Shown piece after piece: positions 61,850 through 64,000 of a stretch of 64,000 bases of DNA; the first letter of the stretch is position 1, and every line of letters begins with the position of its first letter. The position numbers and the translations under genes are program-made. The notes under the pieces are model-generated. The model did not search any database, had not been told where the DNA came from, and was given only the letters and a program-made list of their open reading frames with translations. This stretch comes from Cesiribacteraceae bacterium YIM B00369 (GTDB lineage: Bacteria; Bacteroidota; Bacteroidia; Cytophagales; Cyclobacteriaceae), in assembly GCA_017948555.1 (NCBI GenBank), contig JAFMYY010000024.1:40498-104497 (forward strand), in the 5' to 3' direction.

Positions 61850-63154
61850 ATGCTTTATCAAAGACTTCTCCGTTCTGCAGAACAGCTTTCTGCTTTTTCC
61901 TACACCTGTTACTGGCTTTTAGTTTCCTCTCTCATTGGTTTGAGTGTGGGGACTGTCTCTGCTTTTTTTCTGGTTTCTTTAAAGTGGGCAACGAATTTCA
62001 GGGAAGAAAATGTATGGATTATTGCCCTTTTACCTTTAGGAGGACTGCTCATAGGTCTGTCCTATCACTACTGGGGAAAGAGTGTGGTAAAAGGAAATAA
62101 CCAGATTATCGATGAAATTCTGCTCCCGCAGAATATTATAAGTCTGCGCATGACTCCACTTGTTTTATTTGGTACCATTGCCACTCACTTTTTCGGCGGC
62201 TCTGCCGGCAGGGAGGGTACAGCAGTACAAATGGGGAGCTCCATTGCCGATCAGTTTACGAAACTTCTGAAGTTAAAGCAAAGAGACCGTAAAATTCTGC
62301 TCATTATGGGTATTAGTGCAGGTTTTGCCTCTGTTTTTGGCACCCCCCTGGCGGGCGCAGTGTTTGCCCTGGAGGTGGTGGTAGTTGGAAGGATCCGTTA
62401 CGATGCCATTCTGCCCGCTTTTCTGGCAGCTATACTGGCCGACTATGTATGCTCCGGTTTATGGGGAGTGGGGCATACCCGCTATGCTATTCCTTTTGTG
62501 CCGCCCATGAATCCTGCCCATTTGTTATGGGCAGTACTGGCAGGCTTGATATTTGGCCTTGCAGGTATGCTTTTTACCAGAGCCTGTACCTTCTGGGCGC
62601 TTACTTTTAAAAAATTAATTGACTGGCCGCCTTTACGTCCGCTGGCAGGGGGTGTGATTATTGCCCTGTCGGTATGGGCTACCGGTACTACAAAGTATAT
62701 AGGCCTGGGTTTGCCAACCATTGTCGATGCCTTTCAGGAACCACTCCCGCTCTATGATTTTCTGGTAAAACTCCTGTACACCTCTTTTACCCTTGGCGCC
62801 GGCTTTAAAGGTGGTGAGGTTACGCCTCTTTTCTTTACCGGAGCTACTCTGGGCAATGCCCTGAGCAATGTAATACCGCTGCCAATGGCGCTGCTTGCAG
62901 GTATGGGCTTTGTAGGCGTGTTTTCAGGTGCCACTAACACTCCTTTAGCCTGTACACTCATGGGTATTGAACTTTTTGGCATAGAAGCCGGCGTATTTCT
63001 GGCGATAGCCTGCGTAACAGCCTATTTATTCTCCGGCCATACAGGAATTTACAGTTCCCAGGTAGTGGGCAGCCCAAAGCACTTACTATTCGGCAGGGAA
63101 AAGGGGAAGCGGCTTGCCGAAATAGGAGAAAGGCGTAAAAATAATTTACCCTAA
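61850..63154 (+). CDS. CLC-F type fluoride/proton antiporter (CLC family)
   Basis: A 434-residue CLC-family transporter with about ten membrane helices. The ion-pathway motifs are those of the fluoride-specific subclass, not of chloride CLCs. GNN stands at 82-84 (instead of GSGIP), GREGT at 120-124 with gating E122, and GGEVTP at 321-326 (instead of GxFxP). The family expels fluoride from the cytosol in exchange for protons. The fluoride riboswitch just upstream supports this role. ATG 61850 begins one base after a 14-bp inverted-repeat arm. Confidence 0.88.
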   Translation: MLYQRLLRSAEQLSAFSYTCYWLLVSSLIGLSVGTVSAFFLVSLKWATNFREENVWIIALLPLGGLLIGLSYHYWGKSVVKGNNQIIDEILLPQNIISLRMTPLVLFGTIATHFFGGSAGREGTAVQMGSSIADQFTKLLKLKQRDRKILLIMGISAGFASVFGTPLAGAVFALEVVVVGRIRYDAILPAFLAAILADYVCSGLWGVGHTRYAIPFVPPMNPAHLLWAVLAGLIFGLAGMLFTRACTFWALTFKKLIDWPPLRPLAGGVIIALSVWATGTTKYIGLGLPTIVDAFQEPLPLYDFLVKLLYTSFTLGAGFKGGEVTPLFFTGATLGNALSNVIPLPMALLAGMGFVGVFSGATNTPLACTLMGIELFGIEAGVFLAIACVTAYLFSGHTGIYSSQVVGSPKHLLFGREKGKRLAEIGERRKNNLP

Positions 63155-63190
63155 GGGGGATTTCCGGCCCCCGTGGGCTTGAATAAACTG

Positions 63191-63226
63191 AAAAAAAGCT
63201 GAAGAGAACCGGAAGTTTCCGGTCTG
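63191..63226 (-). terminator. Terminator of the nucleotidyltransferase gene
   Basis: The hairpin ACCGGAA (63208-63214) / TTCCGGT (63217-63223) can be extended by AGCT ends. On the minus strand it is followed by a seven-T run (from the As at 63191-63197). Confidence 0.6.
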
Positions 63227-63241
63227 TTGAGCTGAAGGGCT

Positions 63242-63958
63242 TTATGGGAATAAAGCTTCTGCTTTTTCAATAGCTTCCGGTTTTCCTACGTCAATTAAAA
63301 TGTCGGAAGAATGATCAAAAGCGCTTATCCTGTGATTTTTGCAAAGGGAGAGGTAAGTATCCACAATAGAAAATTTACCTTCCTGTTCAATGTAGCTGAA
63401 AATGTCGGGCTCCAGAATATGAATGCCGCTGAAAGCTTTGGCAGAAAGGGGCGCTTCATTCCGCACAATCTTTTCTTCCCCGGTTTTTAAGTTTTTCCAC
63501 CCGCAAAGCTCCTGCTGCTCATTGAAAAGAAAATATCGTGAGGTGCTTCTGTTGGTTACTGCCAGGCTAGCCACAGATCCGCTCGATTTATGAAATTCCA
63601 TCATTTTACCTAAATCCAGATTTGTAAGAATATCGGCATTCATCACAATAAAAGCTTCCCGGCCCTGCAGGAGGGGGGCAGCTTTTTTTAACCCGCCACC
63701 GGTTTCCAGTAATGCCTCAGACTCATCTGAAAAAGAAACTTTAGCACCGAAATGCTTATGTTCCGCCAGGAAGCTTTTTATCTGCTCAGGGAAATGATGG
63801 AGGTTAATGATAAATTCACTTACCCCAAAACTTTTCAGATACTCAATATTGCGCTGCAGCAGAGGTTTTTGGTTAACCATTGCCATTGCTTTAGGGTGGT
63901 GGTCGGTAAAAGGTTTTAAACGCGTGCCCAATCCGGCCGCAAAAATCATTGCTTTCAT
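63242..63958 (-). CDS. Sugar-1-phosphate nucleotidyltransferase (MurU-like)
   Basis: A 238-residue enzyme of the NTP-transferase family. The N-terminal signature AMIFAAGLGTRLKPFTDHHPKAM (about 3-25) binds the nucleotide. FIVMNADILTNLD (about 104-116) supplies the metal aspartate, and DVGKPEAIEKAEAL closes the domain. There is no left-handed beta-helix, so it is a single-domain form. That fits MurU-like N-acetylmuramate-1-phosphate uridylyltransferases of cell-wall recycling, though other sugar phosphates are possible. The start codon lies 42 bases from the window edge. Confidence 0.9.
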   Translation of the reverse strand: MKAMIFAAGLGTRLKPFTDHHPKAMAMVNQKPLLQRNIEYLKSFGVSEFIINLHHFPEQIKSFLAEHKHFGAKVSFSDESEALLETGGGLKKAAPLLQGREAFIVMNADILTNLDLGKMMEFHKSSGSVASLAVTNRSTSRYFLFNEQQELCGWKNLKTGEEKIVRNEAPLSAKAFSGIHILEPDIFSYIEQEGKFSIVDTYLSLCKNHRISAFDHSSDILIDVGKPEAIEKAEALFP

Positions 63959-64000
63959 TTTAATTAATTCAAGTTGCGAGAAACAAAAATAGCCTGTCCC

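Noticed and set aside
61850..63154. Ordinary chloride channel of the EriC type
   Set aside because: The GNN, GREGT and GGEVTP motifs and the upstream fluoride aptamer fit the fluoride-specific subclass; the chloride motifs GSGIP and GxFxP are absent.

Overview
The window is chromosomal DNA of a Bacteroidota bacterium, most likely of the Cytophagia/Cytophagales branch. The evidence is a two-domain LpxC-FabZ fusion inside an lpxD-lpxC/fabZ-lpxA operon, a PorX-type response regulator, two secreted proteins with type IX secretion (T9SS) C-terminal sorting domains, many Bacteroidota-only families (DUF3822, DUF4296, DUF4905, TIGR02757), and -7 promoter elements of the TAnnTTTG type. It is mostly core housekeeping sequence. 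I see no phage, insertion sequence, CRISPR array, tRNA or rRNA.

Layout. 1-6.6 kb: the start of an exopolyphosphatase gene (minus strand), then a SAM riboswitch leading metH and metF, then an HMG-CoA lyase-like gene. 6.7-14.7 kb: a TPR protein, dprA with a MerR regulator, a membrane-anchored M23 peptidase, alaS and gatB. 14.7-22.5 kb: a TlpA-like lipoprotein, guaA, an LpoA-like TPR/periplasmic-binding protein, hemL and an outer-membrane protein. 22.5-32.5 kb: kdsB-nfeD, DUF4905 with a LysM/RlpA-like protein, marC, TIGR02757, pyrE, two NUDIX genes, and the coaD-DUF3822 operon. 32.7-41.4 kb: a RecD-like helicase, DUF1573, DUF423, a YggS-type PLP protein, a GH3/LysE pair, and a shortened Bat-type operon. 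41.6-53.7 kb: mutS2, a surface lipoprotein, an ABC ATPase, the lipid A operon, porX, tsaE and ald. 53.9-64 kb: two paralogous T9SS cargo proteins, a sugar-nucleotide epimerase, cysH, a fluoride-type CLC antiporter and a nucleotidyltransferase.

Genes that work together: the riboswitch-controlled metH/metF pair (methyl cycle); lpxD, lpxC/fabZ, lpxA and kdsB (lipid A and Kdo); PorX with the two T9SS cargo proteins; and a fluoride riboswitch with the CLC-F antiporter it probably controls.

The most unusual signal is a dispersed family of intergenic elements built from degenerate 7-bp repeats. The clearest copies lie at 4493-4620, 5582-5774, 19619-19730, 22480-22600, 29890-29993 and 60751-60835. 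Most have a left arm rich in TGAGT-type (or TGGTGCC) heptads and a right arm of reverse-complementary ACTCA-type (or ACCAGGC) heptads around a short loop. Sequence differs between loci, but the period of seven and the arm polarity are kept. One array forms the N-terminal codons of a gene, and two others contain or abut stop codons.
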